Assembly (NCBI GenBank): GCA_963585895.1
Contig: CAUZXS010000206.1
Location: 1 to 64,000 of the forward strand
From: Sepioteuthis lessoniana
Lineage: Eukaryota; Mollusca; Cephalopoda; Myopsida; Loliginidae
Direction: 5' to 3'
DNA: 64,000 bases
How positions within the stretch are numbered: the stretch's first letter is position 1; each line of letters begins with the position of its first letter. Positions 47,401 through 58,210 of the stretch are shown here, piece after piece. Position numbers and translations under genes: made by a program. The notes under the pieces are model-generated. The model worked only from the letters and a program-made list of their open reading frames with translations. It did not search any database and was not told the DNA's origin.

Positions 47401-47459
47401 GAATACATGGAAGAGAGAGGCAGCACTCTCCCATTGACATATGAAAAGGGAGCAAAAAT

Positions 47460-47560
47460 TATCCTTTATATGCTCTTTATATATGTACTTACCCAACTCC
47501 TTATATATGTACTAACACAACCCTTTATATATGTACTTACCTAAGCCCTTATATTTAGTG
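47460..47560. repeat. short tandem repeat, three ~30-bp units
   Basis: Units of CTTTATATATGTACTTACC followed by CAACCC, AAGCCC or similar. Confidence 0.8.
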
Positions 47561-47580
47561 TCACTTGTGTGCGATATGAA

Positions 47581-47650
47581 CTGTTGGCTCAGTTGTAGAG
47601 TTTCGGCACTGCAATCTATGGTTGCTGGTTCGATCTTCAATGGTGGAGAT
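47581..47650 (+). mobile_element. tRNA-like SINE head
   Basis: GTTGGCTCAGTTGTAGAGTT and GCTGGTTCGATCTTC at tRNA spacing. The body that follows differs from other types. Not a complete tRNA. Confidence 0.55.
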
Positions 47651-47775
47651 CATGATATACACTGCTGATAAGACCTAATAAGGTCGAGACAGCTTTCCAG
47701 TGTTTCTATATGTCATGCACAGGTGTTCGTTGGATTTTCTGGTCATGGTAATTCAATTCACAGGATTTGTTTAAG

Positions 47776-48016
47776 TTTGGGGTTTTTTTTTGTCTTAATG
47801 GCATATGAGCCTCTATGGGTTATTTAATGCCAAACTTATCTTTGTAGAAGAACAGTAGTGATACTATTTAACCCATTGCTGAGAGCAGGATAAGAGAGTT
47901 ATTATCTTTTCCATGAGTATTGGTGTGAAAGTGAATGTAATAGCATAACTGTAGTACAAACTCGCTTCCTACAATATTGTAGTCTAGCACATTAGCCATT
48001 ATACCACAGGGACTTC
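47776..48016 (-). mobile_element. SINE type A
   Basis: From the tail (TTAATGGCATATGAGCC) at the left to the head (AGCCATTATACCACAGGGAC) at the right. Confidence 0.87.
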
Positions 48017-48639
48017 CCTCAAATGATTGGAGAAGACTTTACCAACAAAGTAAAGAGGCCAACTCCTTTTAATCTATACTATAATAAACATAGGAATCTT
48101 AAACATAAAACGTTTGTCACCATTTTTTTCTAATCACCCAAACAAAACAAAAGTCAACGTTTCTTAAGTTCTGCCTGAGATCAAGTGATAACCTTTCAAG
48201 ATGACCAAGTATATCACAGAATTCAAGCAGAGTTCCTAGAAAACTTTCATTACTATGTCTCTAACTCATAGCTATACTTGATAGCAAACATTTCCTTTCA
48301 CTTGAATAAATTGAAAAACAAGGAAAGCTGAACTAGAATAATAATAGTTATAGAGTAAGGTTAGCTTAGTCTGCCACAATGATTGATTAATGAGGCATCC
48401 AGTGAGGATAATTATACTTGTAAATTGGTATGTAGCCTGTCAACCATCACATTATGGTTTGTCTTGAACTTGGGAGATGGGGGTAGGTATATCTTCATAT
48501 CATATCCAAGTTCTTCATTTTTTAATTTTACTTTTTAGATCTTCCAGGTGAAGTCTAATGATTTAGTTGATTTGGTTTGGTTTTGTTTGGTTTGGTCTAT
48601 TTGCTTAACATTATTGATTCAGTTGGTGGTAGGGAGGAT
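48017..48639. other. no gene seen
   Basis: Unassigned AT-rich sequence. Confidence 0.4.
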
Positions 48640-49180
48640 ATTTAGTTGAGTCTCCACTCACCAAGGTCCAATATTAGCATTAGTATATCCAATGATACAA
48701 TACCACTATATGAATGGAAAGAAGATATGATAAGCTCATTTACATATATAGGTACATTTAATACATATATATCAAAACATGCAAAAAGTGTTAGCAAAAT
48801 ACACAAATGTGTCTCAACTGAAAAAATGTGCACAAATTGTTCCATGGACAAGCAGTATATAAAAAGGATACAAAAAACAGTAAAAATCTTACTTGAGTTT
48901 GAGGGTTTAGCCATATAGGCTCTATATTTCAATAATTAGGCGAGAGACAATGTTCATCATAGGGATTGGAGACAAGTCTCTCTGCCATTCAACAAACAGA
49001 GATAAAAAGGCACATCTTAACTATTCAAAGAACTGAGACCAGAAGACAATGTCTTTATAATTCAAACAACAGGAACAAAAGAGGACAAGAAGGCTTCTGA
49101 GATTTTCATATGACCAGGGGGCATCCAAAGGACACCACCCCAAATTCAAAGGAGACAATTACTTATTGTTTCTCTACAAC
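48640..49180 (+). repeat. Family L repeat, uninterrupted copy
   Basis: Matches both halves of the copy at 37728-39690: TCCACTCACCAAGGTCCAAT, CATGGACAAGCAGTATATAA, TTCTGAGATTTTCATATGAC. No TIR or tRNA head found. An LTR or MITE cannot be excluded. Confidence 0.7.
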
Positions 49181-49540
49181 AGCATATCAATTGTTTATAG
49201 TTTATATTATGTCATTTATAAATGATTGATTATAACTCTAATAGTTCATAAGATTTCAAGTATTCCGATCAACTATTTGTAATTTGTATACAATTATGGG
49301 GTTTCAAGTATTTCAAGCAATTCATATGGTTCCAAGTAACAAATAATAATCCTTTGTAAACAATTATAGCTTCAAGTAACTATTCTTAATACAAATAACT
49401 TGCATATATATGGTTTCAAGTATTCCTATCAAATACAAATAATTTTTCAACAGAAATATTTGATGAATAGATTGGACTCTAACAAGTATTACCACTCTGG
49501 ATCAGTATGAACCTCGGTGTAATAGCACTGATCATAATTG
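49181..49540 (-). repeat. Family C repeat
   Basis: Degraded tail, internal units (TATGGTTTCAAGTATTCC), and the start of the diagnostic block (ACTCTAACAAGTATTACCAC). Truncated after TGAACCTCGGTGTAATAGCA. Confidence 0.72.
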
Positions 49541-49667
49541 TAAGTTGATATGTTGCCTGTTAACAATCACATATTGTTTGTTTGTTTTTGGTGGGGGTTG
49601 TATTTTCTAATCCCAGTTCCTCAATTTTTTATTCAAAACCTTTTTTAGGTTTTCCAAATTAAAGCAT

Positions 49668-49795
49668 GTTCTCCCCCAACACACCTATGAGTAAATAGTA
49701 GGGCATACTAGGTCCTTCTCAAAGGAAAACTCTGAATTCAAACCAGCTTTACTCTACATAAACATTGACCTTATGTTGCATTCTACCCTAAGGTC
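49668..49795 (+). mobile_element. SINE type B fragment
   Basis: Central domain end (CTATGAGTAAATAGTAGGGC), body and CCTTATGTTGCATTCTACCC tail. Confidence 0.7.
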
Positions 49796-50130
49796 AAGTT
49801 AAGTTATTTAGTTTAATGGCATATCAACCCTTGATGGTTATTTAATGCCAAATCTTGTTCATACGTTGTAAGAGAACCTGGTTGTGTTTGGCCTGTCTGG
49901 ATCAAACACATGTCCCTAAAGTTACAGAAAAGACAACTTGAGCATGCTGTGAGATATGTGGTTTGGTTTAGGTGCCTAAATGTATGGAAACTTGAGTACC
50001 GAAATTGAAAGACTGAGTTTCAAGTGCCCAGATATACAAAAAGTTGAGTGCATAAAATTGACATGTAGTAAGAGAGTGGGGAGTTTTTCCCAGCCTTTGG
50101 GCCAGCCACTAGGTATTCATGCCGGGTGGG

Positions 50131-50910
50131 TATCAATGACAAGCATAGATTCACATTGCACTTGGCCTTTTTGGCCAGGCAAATCATTGATAAACATTGA
50201 CAAGCAAAGATTCACATTGCACTTGGCTTTTTTGGCCTGGTGAATCATTGATAAATATTGACACATAGATTCACATTGCACTTGGCGTTTTTGGCCCGGT
50301 GAATCATTGATAAACATTGACAAGCAAAGATTCACATTGCACTTGGCTTTTTTTGCCTGGTGAATCATTGATAAATATTGACACACATAGATTCACATTG
50401 CACTTGGCCTTTTTGGCCAGGCAAATCATTGATAAACATTGACAAGCAAAGATTCACATTGCACTTGGCTTTTTTTCCCTGGTGAATCATTGATAAATAT
50501 TGACACACATAGATTCACATTGCACTTGGCCTTTTTGGCCCGGTGAATCATTGATAAACATTGACTAGCATAGATTCACATTGCACTTGGCTTTTTTGGC
50601 CTGGGGAATCATTGATAAATATTGACAAGCAAAGGTTCACATTGCACTTGGCCTTTTTGGCCAGGCGAATCATTGATAAACACTGACAAGGAAAGATTCA
50701 CATTGTACTTGGCCTTTGTGGCCAGGTGAATCATTGATTAATATTGACAAGCATATATTCACATTGCACTTGACCTTTTTTGGCCTGGTGAATCATTGAT
50801 AAACATTGACAAGCGTCGATTCACATTGCACTTGGCTTTTTTGACCAGGTGAATCAATGTCAAACAATGACAAGTATTGACAAGCATAGACTCACATTGT
50901 ACTCAGTTAA
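50131..50910. repeat. ~60-bp minisatellite, about 12-13 units
   Basis: Unit contains GATTCACATTGCACTTGGCC, TTTTTGGCC, then GTGAATCATTGATAAA.ATTGACA. Neighbouring units alternate AAACATTGACAAGCA and AAATATTGACACA over roughly the first eight, giving a ~120-bp dimer period. Each unit has a GGCC-T5-GGCC mini-palindrome. It opens meaningless frames on both strands. Confidence 0.95.
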
Positions 50911-51073
50911 TCAATGACAAGCAATGACTCCTTTGTGAACCTATGACCAGCAGCACATGAGCCAAGACTCATGTGCAACTTCCCCTTCCCTAATCCTCAT
51001 GTTAAAAAGGCATTGTGTCAAATACTACCGGGTGGGAGGTTTGGATAAATATCACCAGGTATTCATGCCAGGT

Positions 51074-51312
51074 TTGGTTTGGTTTCTTTGTTTGATGGCA
51101 CATCAACCTTTGTGGGTTATTCAATGCCAAAGCCATCCTTCCAGAGGAACAGCAGTGGTACTATTTAACCCATAGCTGGGAGGATAAGGGGGTCCATACA
51201 TTTCCCAAGGGTACTTGTCTGAAAGTGAATGTAATAGTGTGACTAGAGTTTGAACTCACTAACTACAATTCCACAGTCCAGTGCTTTAACCATTACACCA
51301 CGAGGACCCCCC
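51074..51312 (-). mobile_element. SINE type A with target duplication
   Basis: Tail TTGATGGCACATCAACC at the left, head TTAACCATTACACCACGAGG at the right. TCATGCCAGGT (51063-51073) and TCATGCCTGGT (51313-51323) flank it, 10 of 11 identical. Confidence 0.93.
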
Positions 51313-51323
51313 TCATGCCTGGT

Positions 51324-51720
51324 GGTAGGAAAAATAATGACTACTTAGCCTTAGGTGGCCATACCCCCAGGCATTAGTCTGCTTGCAGGACTAAGTTAAT
51401 TGCTTGGTGCCTGAGGTGCCCCAATAAGGGAATATCAACGGGGTGAGTTATTTTTGCACCTGTTGCACATAAGTCTCAATTTGTGTGTGATCCCACTATG
51501 AAATGGCCTTGTGCCTTGCTCTGGTATGGTGGAAAAAATTTATGATCCCTTGGCCTCAGGAGGCCATCTCCCCAGATTGTACCAGCTTTGCAGGGTTGAG
51601 TTTATTGCTTGGCATCTGAGGTGCTCCAATAGAGGAATGCTGCATGAGTCTTGATTCGTGTACTGTCCACACAATAAAATGTTCTTGTGTCGCACTCTGA
51701 TTTGGTGGGAAGATGGAAGA
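51324..51720. repeat. Family K, two diverged ~200-bp tandem units
   Basis: Units of about 200 bp share in order GGCCATACCCCCAG/GGCCATCTCCCCAG, TTGCTTGG, CTGAGGTGC, CCAATA, GGAATA and a TTGTG..GCTCTG..TGGTGG end. Copy boundaries near 51335 and 51535. Confidence 0.75.
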
Positions 51721-51743
51721 ATACCCCATTTTGGAAACTCCAG

Positions 51744-51944
51744 TATCCAGCATTGCTAATGAGAAACAGTTTTGAACTTTGACCCAAGGGTATCCAGCAT
51801 TGCTAATGAGAAACAGTTTTGAACTTTGACCCAAGGGTATCCAGCATTGCTAATGAGAAACAGTTTTGAACTTTGACCCAAGGGTATCCAGCATTGCTAA
51901 TGAGAAACAGTTTTGAACTTTGACCCAAGGGTATCCAGCATTGC
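51744..51944. repeat. 47-bp tandem repeat, four identical units
   Basis: Four units (51744-51790, 51791-51837, 51838-51884, 51885-51931) plus 13 bp of a fifth. The unit begins TATCCAGCATTGCTAATGAG. No differences seen between the full units. Confidence 0.97.
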
Positions 51945-52013
51945 AGATATGTAGTCTTGAGGAAAGAAATTGGATGAGCATTTATCAACCACTTACATTA
52001 CTGTACAAAACTT

Positions 52014-52279
<266 letters not shown>

Positions 52280-52299
52280 TGGTTTTTAAGGGAGTAGTT

Positions 52300-52445
52300 T
52301 TTAGATAGGACCCTAATAGGTACTACCACTTCAGATCAGAGTAGATCTGAGAGTATTGGTAATGAAAGGGTTCTCCACATTCCTCAAGACTGGAGCCTCA
52401 AAATTAGATGCTGTTAAACATCATACTCAGAACAATATTCTATTC
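52300..52445 (-). repeat. Family C repeat, diagnostic block only
   Basis: AGGACCCTAATAGGTACTAC then AAGACTGGAGCCTC. Confidence 0.75.
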
Positions 52446-52479
52446 TTGACAGAGAAGTTGGATAAATACTTATATGTAA

Positions 52480-52855
52480 TAAAGACTTTTCTCTGTACAC
52501 AACTTCATTTAATCCTTTTGTATTCTTTCTATCTAATTTGCTCTGGCAATAAAATATGTTGTTGTTATTTGTTCTTATATTTAGTGTTGGGAGGAAGCAA
52601 TATTATCCAAACTAACAATCCTCTACAAGATCTCAGTAGTATGTATTATACTGATTTTTCTACCTACATGTATATATGATTAGGATATTTCTATGTACAT
52701 ATCTCCATTCATTCTTTTTGTATTCTTTTTATTAGATTTGCTCTGACAATAAAATATATTTTTGCTAATTGTATGTAATTATTCTTATATTTATTGTTGA
52801 GAAAAAGTAACATTTTTCCAAGTGATATTCTTCTACATATGACTTAGCTACAGTC
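52480..52855. repeat. two diverged ~190-bp tandem units
   Basis: Both units contain TTTGTATTCTTT, ATTTGCTCTG.CAATAAAATAT, TTCTTATATTTA.TGTTG and GAG..AGCAA/GTAA. Unit 1 is about 52480-52680, unit 2 about 52681-52855. Confidence 0.75.
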
Positions 52856-52904
52856 ATAAAACCACTTGTTTTAGTGTTTATTTGAATTAATTATCATCAT
52901 TTAT

Positions 52905-54180
52905 CAACGTCCTCATCAACATCAAGGGGTGCTGATAGCACTGATTCCCCTGACTCTCTCTTGCTATCCATCCTTAGTGGTCATTGCTCTTAGAAAGCAC
53001 TCAGTGTCTGCACAGCGCTGGTGAATGTAAGTTATAATGGTAAGAGGTTATGTTACCTCCTCGTTATATTAGAAGGAAAATGAAGGGAGAAGAACGAAGA
53101 TGTCGTAAGGCTTTCAATTTTGGAAGTTAAATAAAGGCTTGAGTTGAGAGTTAGTCTTTGTGCTGGTCATTGTAGTGAGAAGGAAAACACATATAAAAGG
53201 GTTGAGCAGGCATTTGGCGCATTGCCAGTTGTTGGTAGTCCTGTAAATTTTGGAGTGAGGAATAAAGCTCTCCAAAATAGAAAAGCAGAATTGAAGTGGC
53301 TGGTTGTTTGAGCAGGATACGCTTCACTGTAGACGTAGCAAAAGTCGTGTTTGCTGTTTAAGGATAGGAATGATGTAGTCATCCATAAATGCGTGGTCCT
53401 AGTTGCTGTAGGAGAGAGGCATGAAGTTCTCCAGAAAAAGATGTCCAGGAATGAAGTAGCTGAATGTCTGAGCGGAATTATGCGTTGCTGTAGACATAGC
53501 AAAAGTTAGAGGTGACATAAATGTGTTCCTATAAGTGGTGGATTACATGCATCTAATTCATGTTCAACTGGGAATCCTTAGTCTAAGAGAGTAGACTCAA
53601 AGATCCATAAATTAGATGGCTTTCCTCATGGTGTTGTGATTCTGTTGCTATGAAGGGAGCGGACAGAAAGTATGTCCATCCTGTTTGAAAGGTTCTGAGA
53701 AAGAGATAGTTTAGCGGGCTTTCACCATTTTTATGTTGCCTAGGAAAATGGTCCGGACTGAATAGGATAAGTCATCCTCATTGGGTGAAAATATGTGACA
53801 ATCATAATGGTCAAATTAATTTACGCGCCAAACAAAAATACAAAGTTCTTTCTGCAACAAATTTTTTATTGGTTGGACAACACTGGTGTGTCTGTGCTTG
53901 GGAGTCCATAGGATAATGTCACATATGAGTTTCTTTTTACTTTTCCAGCAGAGCCCACCTTACCTTGCTTGTCTTGGATGTTTTATAAGATGAGAGATAA
54001 GTGGCCATACAGTTGTAGTTTGGTAGGGTGCTGCTTCCATAATTTGTACAAAACAAGCATGCTGCATTCTTGTGTAGTTCCCATCTAGTTTTCATGAGAG
54101 TCCAAACTGTGTAACCATACAGTTGTACTGACATGGCTACAGATAAATTTATAGATAGGTCATTTTAATTAATCAGATTT
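52905..54180 (-). mobile_element. LINE 3' fragment split by an LTR-like repeat
   Basis: LINE C-terminus in reverse at 52905-53035 (GATTCCCCTGACTCTCTCTT) and again at 53865-54180 (GTGGCCATACAGTTGTAGTT, TCTTGTGTAGTTCCCATC). The two parts join where other LINE copies are continuous, so the repeat at 53038-53859 inserted into it. Confidence 0.85.
53038..53859. mobile_element. LTR-like element F, copy 1
   Basis: About 820 bp, from TGGTAAGAGG to TTTCTGCAACA, a TG...CA outline. Homologous to 55569-56306. Both contain AAATAAAG near the left, an internal duplicated block (GAATGAAGTAGCTGAA..CTGAGCGGAATT) and the shared right end (CGCCAAACAAAAATAC). The target duplication is not resolved. Solo LTR is my preferred reading; no internal retroelement genes are present. 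Confidence 0.55.
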
Positions 54181-54719
54181 CTTCAATTAGATAATGACTC
54201 CGATAAAGTCACTCTTGAAGAATGATAAAATAATCTAAAAGATGACTGTACACAAACTTTAATTTATTTTTCGGAGACCAACCCCAAAATACAAAGAATT
54301 ATTAAATTAAAAAAAGCAGTATTCATTCTGTTATAAGATTTCTTTGACTATTTTCATAATTTTTGTGGTCATGACGTTTTTTCTTTTAACGTTCGTTTCA
54401 AGTTATAATTTTTCCCCTTGTTAAATTTACAGCAAAGTGAGAGCAAATAACACTTCTTACTGGCCCAACTAAATCCTAAGGACCAAACCTTAAATCTATT
54501 TAGCGTCAGTCTGCTTCTCTCACCATTGAGCAACTTCAATAGACATAACTAAGCGATCTAAATATGAAGCAACAACATACTCGTAGAGAAAATAAAAACT
54601 AAAAAGCACATTAACTTTTACAGCACAAAATAACCTTAAAAATTTGCTTTTATTTTTAAGACAAGTTTAATACTGTAAATTTTAGTCTTATGTATTTATT
54701 TTTAAAATTGAGTTTCGTT
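54181..54719. other. unique sequence, no gene seen
   Basis: No interspersed repeat recognised. Leads into the candidate BBS2 promoter. Confidence 0.5.
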
Positions 54720-54817
54720 TTTTTAGTATCTTGATTCAATCGCCGACAGATAGATATTTACTGCGGGATTATTTAGCGTTGTCGTAGCTTGGGTGACAAC
54801 GCATTGTTTGTAAAACG
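54720..54817 (+). promoter_or_regulatory. candidate BBS2 promoter and non-coding first exon
   Basis: A short CpG-bearing, repeat-free stretch (CGCCGACAG, CTGCGGG, GCGTTGTCG) ends in AACG|GTAAGA, a strong splice donor at 54818. An 8-bp perfect inverted repeat, GCGTTGTC / GACAACGC, occupies 54776-54783 and 54795-54802. Its half-sites GTTGTC and GACAAC resemble RFX/X-box halves, but the 11-bp gap is longer than a standard X-box. The link to BBS2 rests on the acceptor at 59674, which needs an upstream exon. The implied leader intron is about 4.9 kb. Confidence 0.35.
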
Positions 54818-55334
54818 GTAAGAAAAAAATTATTTCCATTATGGCTTAAATTTGGATATAACATATTCAATCAATCAATTATTTGTTGAGATTGTGTTTG
54901 ACTTTGTGTGAACAAATTTAAAATCAAATTATTGTTAAGAACGCTGTTAATACCGACATTCTAGCGTGTTTAACAAATTTTGCTATATTTTCCTTTTGTT
55001 TTTGTTGTTGACGGGAGCATTTTTAAAACAAATTTTCTAGCAGACAACAAGTAAAATACGTCAGTTCGTTGTATTGTAATTATTTACTAAATTAAGCATG
55101 ATATGAGGATTGGAAGATTGTGTTGCGCCAATTTACCAAAGGCAGAGAGCCTGTCTCGAAAATTAAATAAAAATCCTGAATGTATGTATATAGGCACCCA
55201 TTGTCAATATTGACTATATTTTTCTTACAAAGAAGTGAAGCAATGATTTATTTTTCATTTTTATTTGAACATTTGTTCTGTAGACATTTAATTGAAACGA
55301 AGGTAATTTCAGAAACTGATAAAAACCAAATTGT
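54818..55334. other. unique sequence, no gene seen
   Basis: No repeat family recognised. Would be the start of the leader intron if the preceding exon is real. Confidence 0.4.
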
Positions 55335-55545
55335 TGGCTGGGCTTAGAATATGCCGACTTAGACTCATCTCCCACAAAAAGGGGTGTCCTGGATATGACA
55401 CTAAATAGCATCTGATATTGAGGCTTCAGTTCTGGAGCTTTGGGAAATGTGGAATACCTCTTCATTGCTATTACTCTCAGGTCCACTCTCACCTCCATTG
55501 GTAATACGTATTAGGGTCCCATCTAATTTGTTTGAAAATTATTAC
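55335..55545 (+). repeat. Family C repeat, head part
   Basis: GGGCTTAGAATATGCCGACT, GGGGTGTCCTGGATATGACA, TTACTCTCAGGTCCACTCTC, TTAGGGTCCCATCTA. Confidence 0.85.
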
Positions 55546-55568
55546 TTTAGCGAAGAAATATTGTTATG

Positions 55569-56306
55569 TGTAGTTACGTTGTTATTTCCTCGCTAAATGT
55601 TAGAAAATAAAGGAGAAAGAAGACGATGCCGTAAGGTTTTTATATGAAGGTTTTAATGGTAGCATGGAATAAAGGGTTTTCGTTGATGCTGCAAGTCTCA
55701 TAGGAAGGAAGGAAGGAAATTTTTATAGAGTGGAGAAGGCATTTTAGCAGCTAAATGCCTGAACGAAATGTGCATCGTTAGGTTAGCAAAGGTCGTGTTT
55801 GCTGGTTAAGGACAGGAATGTTGTCGTCCTTCATGAATGTGTGGTCCTGGTCATTTGCGGAGAGAAGCATGAATGTCTCCAGAAAATGTTGCCCAGGGAT
55901 GAAGTAGCTAGGTTTCTGAGTGGAATTTTGCATTGCAGTCGACATAGCCAAAGTTGAAGGCGACTTAGAGTTGTTCCTGTGTGAGGCAGATTGAATTCAT
56001 CTAATTCATATTCAACTGGGAACCCTTGGTCTAAGAGAATAGATGCAAGGGGTCTATAAATTAGATGGCTTTCCTCATTGTGTCGATGCTGTTGCTATTG
56101 AAGAGCGGACAATAAGACATCTGTCCTTTTTTAAGAGTTCTGAGGAATATAAAGTGTTTGGTGGGCTTTCCCCAATTTGGTGCTACCCGGAAAAATGATT
56201 TGGGCTAAATAGGATAAGTCATCCTGATTGGGTGAAAATATGCGTCAACTCTAACGATCAAATTAATTAACACGCCAAACAAAAATACTATGTTCTTTCT
56301 GCTACA
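55569..56306. mobile_element. LTR-like element F, copy 2
   Basis: 738 bp, from TGTAGTTACG to TTTCTGCTACA, so the ends are TGTAG...CTACA. Homologous to 53038-53859 throughout. Flanks do not give a clean duplication. Confidence 0.55.
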
Positions 56307-56419
56307 TTACTATTAGATAATAATACTTTATTTTTATAATTTGTACTCAGTTCTAAACTGTATGCAAGTTATTTATATGAAAAATAGTTACTTGATGTTG
56401 TTAGTTTAGTATGGATTAT

Positions 56420-56680
56420 TATCGATTCTAGCAAGTTTTTGACACTAATGCTAGCTGGTGGTCTTTCAATGGAGTGACAGCAAATCTCATCAGGTTTACA
56501 GGACTCTACTGAGTTTTCTGGCTGATCTTAATAATACAGTGGTCTGGATAGTCTGGATTCTACCTCTGATTTCTAGTTCCTCCAGTCTTTTTTCTAAGTC
56601 TTTTTAGACTGTTCCAAGTGTGCCAGTTACAACTGGTATCACTATCACATTATTGTCATTATTATTTGAAACTATATAAT
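56420..56680 (-). mobile_element. second LINE type, C-terminal remnant
   Basis: The minus strand gives a frame like VIVIPVVTGTLGTV, then KDLEKRLEELEIRGRIQTIQ and TVLLRSARKLSRVL. I know this pattern as a C-terminal tail of retrotransposon polyproteins. It is unlike the LINE found elsewhere in the window. A stop lies within it. Confidence 0.6.
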
Positions 56681-56787
56681 TGCTTGCAAATGTTTAAAAC
56701 CATATAACTATGCAAACAACTGATTATCACCAAATAGAAATAGTCACTTCAAACCATGTTATTGTGGATGAATTATTTACATCAGAT

Positions 56788-57282
56788 TCTTGTGTAATTG
56801 CCATCCAGCTTCTTCTCCAGCCGTTTAGTTAGCGTCCAAGTAGTGCATCCATACAGCAGTATTGATACGACCGCTGCCTGGAAGAAACTGCGTTTTATTT
56901 TATTGGTCAGATCAGATCTCCATATGATTGATAGCCTATCAATGTTGCGAGCAATATTGAACAAGTGCTGGCGGCAATACCCCACAAGGCACCAACTATA
57001 TGCCCACCTGCCTCCCATCATGAAAACTATCCAAGTTAGACAAACCAGACATGCAGGACACTGCTGGAGAAGCAGGGACGAGCCCATAAGTGATGTACTC
57101 CTATGGACCCCCACATATGGCCAAGCAAAAGCAGGATGACCAGCTCAAACATACATACAGCAGCTATGTGAGGATATGGGATGTAGCTCTGAAGACCTGC
57201 CGGAGGCGATGAACGATAGGGAGAAGTGGCGAGAGAGGGTCAAGGATATCCGTGCTAGCGGCACGACATAATGATGATGATG
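56788..57282. mobile_element. 5'-inverted LINE insertion (twin priming) with 13-bp TSD
   Basis: Left part 56788-56944 is LINE sequence on the minus strand (coding IDRLSII... to ...LDGNYTRI). Right part 56945-57282 is the adjoining downstream LINE sequence on the plus strand (LRAILNKCW, TRHAGHCWRSRDEPISDVL, to the stop). It ends in ATGATGATGATG. The whole is flanked by ATTTACATCAGAT at 56775-56787 and 57283-57295, identical. Confidence 0.95.
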
Positions 57283-57299
57283 ATTTACATCAGATAGGA

Positions 57300-58020
57300 A
57301 TACATGATGCCATATAAGTGGTTTGGTTTGATTTTATGGCATATCAACCATTGTCGGTTATTTAATGCCAAATCCTTTTATACATATATATTAAATATAT
57401 GATTTCTAAACACATTTTGTAGATAACATTTTTAAATGAGCCTGAGCTCATTTTTTCTCACAAAGTTAAATGGTTTCACTTATTTTTATCAAAACACGAA
57501 TAATTCCGTTTATTATTAATCATTTATTTGCACACAGTTTTATGTTTGCTATGTGTCACTAACAATTTAATCAGTCATTTGTTTACAGACAGTTAAATGT
57601 CAAAACAGTTCTATTTCAAACAATTCAGTTTAGCATATTTACATAGTTTAAATGTCAAATGGTTCTATTTGACCCATAGTTAGGTCCCTTCGAGAGCCAG
57701 AGTGGACCTGGGAGCGATAGCAAGGGATATTTTGCATTCCCCAGACCTCACCATCAGATTGTTTAGTGTCATATGTTGGACACTCTTGGAGGAGTCTTAC
57801 CCCTCTGCAGAGATGCAGTCAGTGTATTCTATAGCAAACTGGGCCAGCCATATAAATATGCAAACATTCGATTATTATAGTCAAATAAAGAAGTGATTTA
57901 AAAAAAAATGATTGCAATGAAATGTTGAAAATATAGATATCTAGGAAATAAATTTCAGCATTAAATAATCCATAAGGAGTTGTTAAACAAATAAACCAAA
58001 CTGAATCAAAAACCAAATCA
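57300..58020 (-). repeat. Family C repeats, two copies back to back
   Basis: Minus-oriented copy from the tail (TTATGGCATATCAACCATTG, 57337) through internal units to the head (GTGTATTCTATAGCAAACTG, 57820). A plus-oriented tail (CAGCATTAAATAATCCATAA) closes the segment at about 57955-58015. Confidence 0.8.
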
Positions 58021-58210
58021 CCAATTTATTAACAATTGAAATTCAGTCAAACATTTTTTCCATCATCAGCAAACTAAAAAAAAAAGCAAGTGCAACACAT
58101 GAATTAAGTAATTAATTGATGAATTAATTCTAAAAAGTGTAAAACTAAATATTGTCATCATTGATTTCCAACTGACATCAGTATATAAAGAGATACTTTG
58201 GTTTAACGTT

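Noticed and set aside
50117-50386. Open frame with a repeated MFINDSPGQK-like peptide
   Set aside because: Translation of the 60-bp minisatellite; the opposite strand is also open. Looks like a repeat protein but unit length is simply close to a multiple of three.
50131-50910. CRISPR-like array of ~60-bp spaced repeats
   Set aside because: The whole unit is repeated, with no unique spacers, and the DNA is eukaryotic.
53038-56306. One LTR retrotransposon with both LTRs
   Set aside because: The interior carries LINE, unique DNA and family C in place of gag/pol, and the copies differ in length by about 80 bp.
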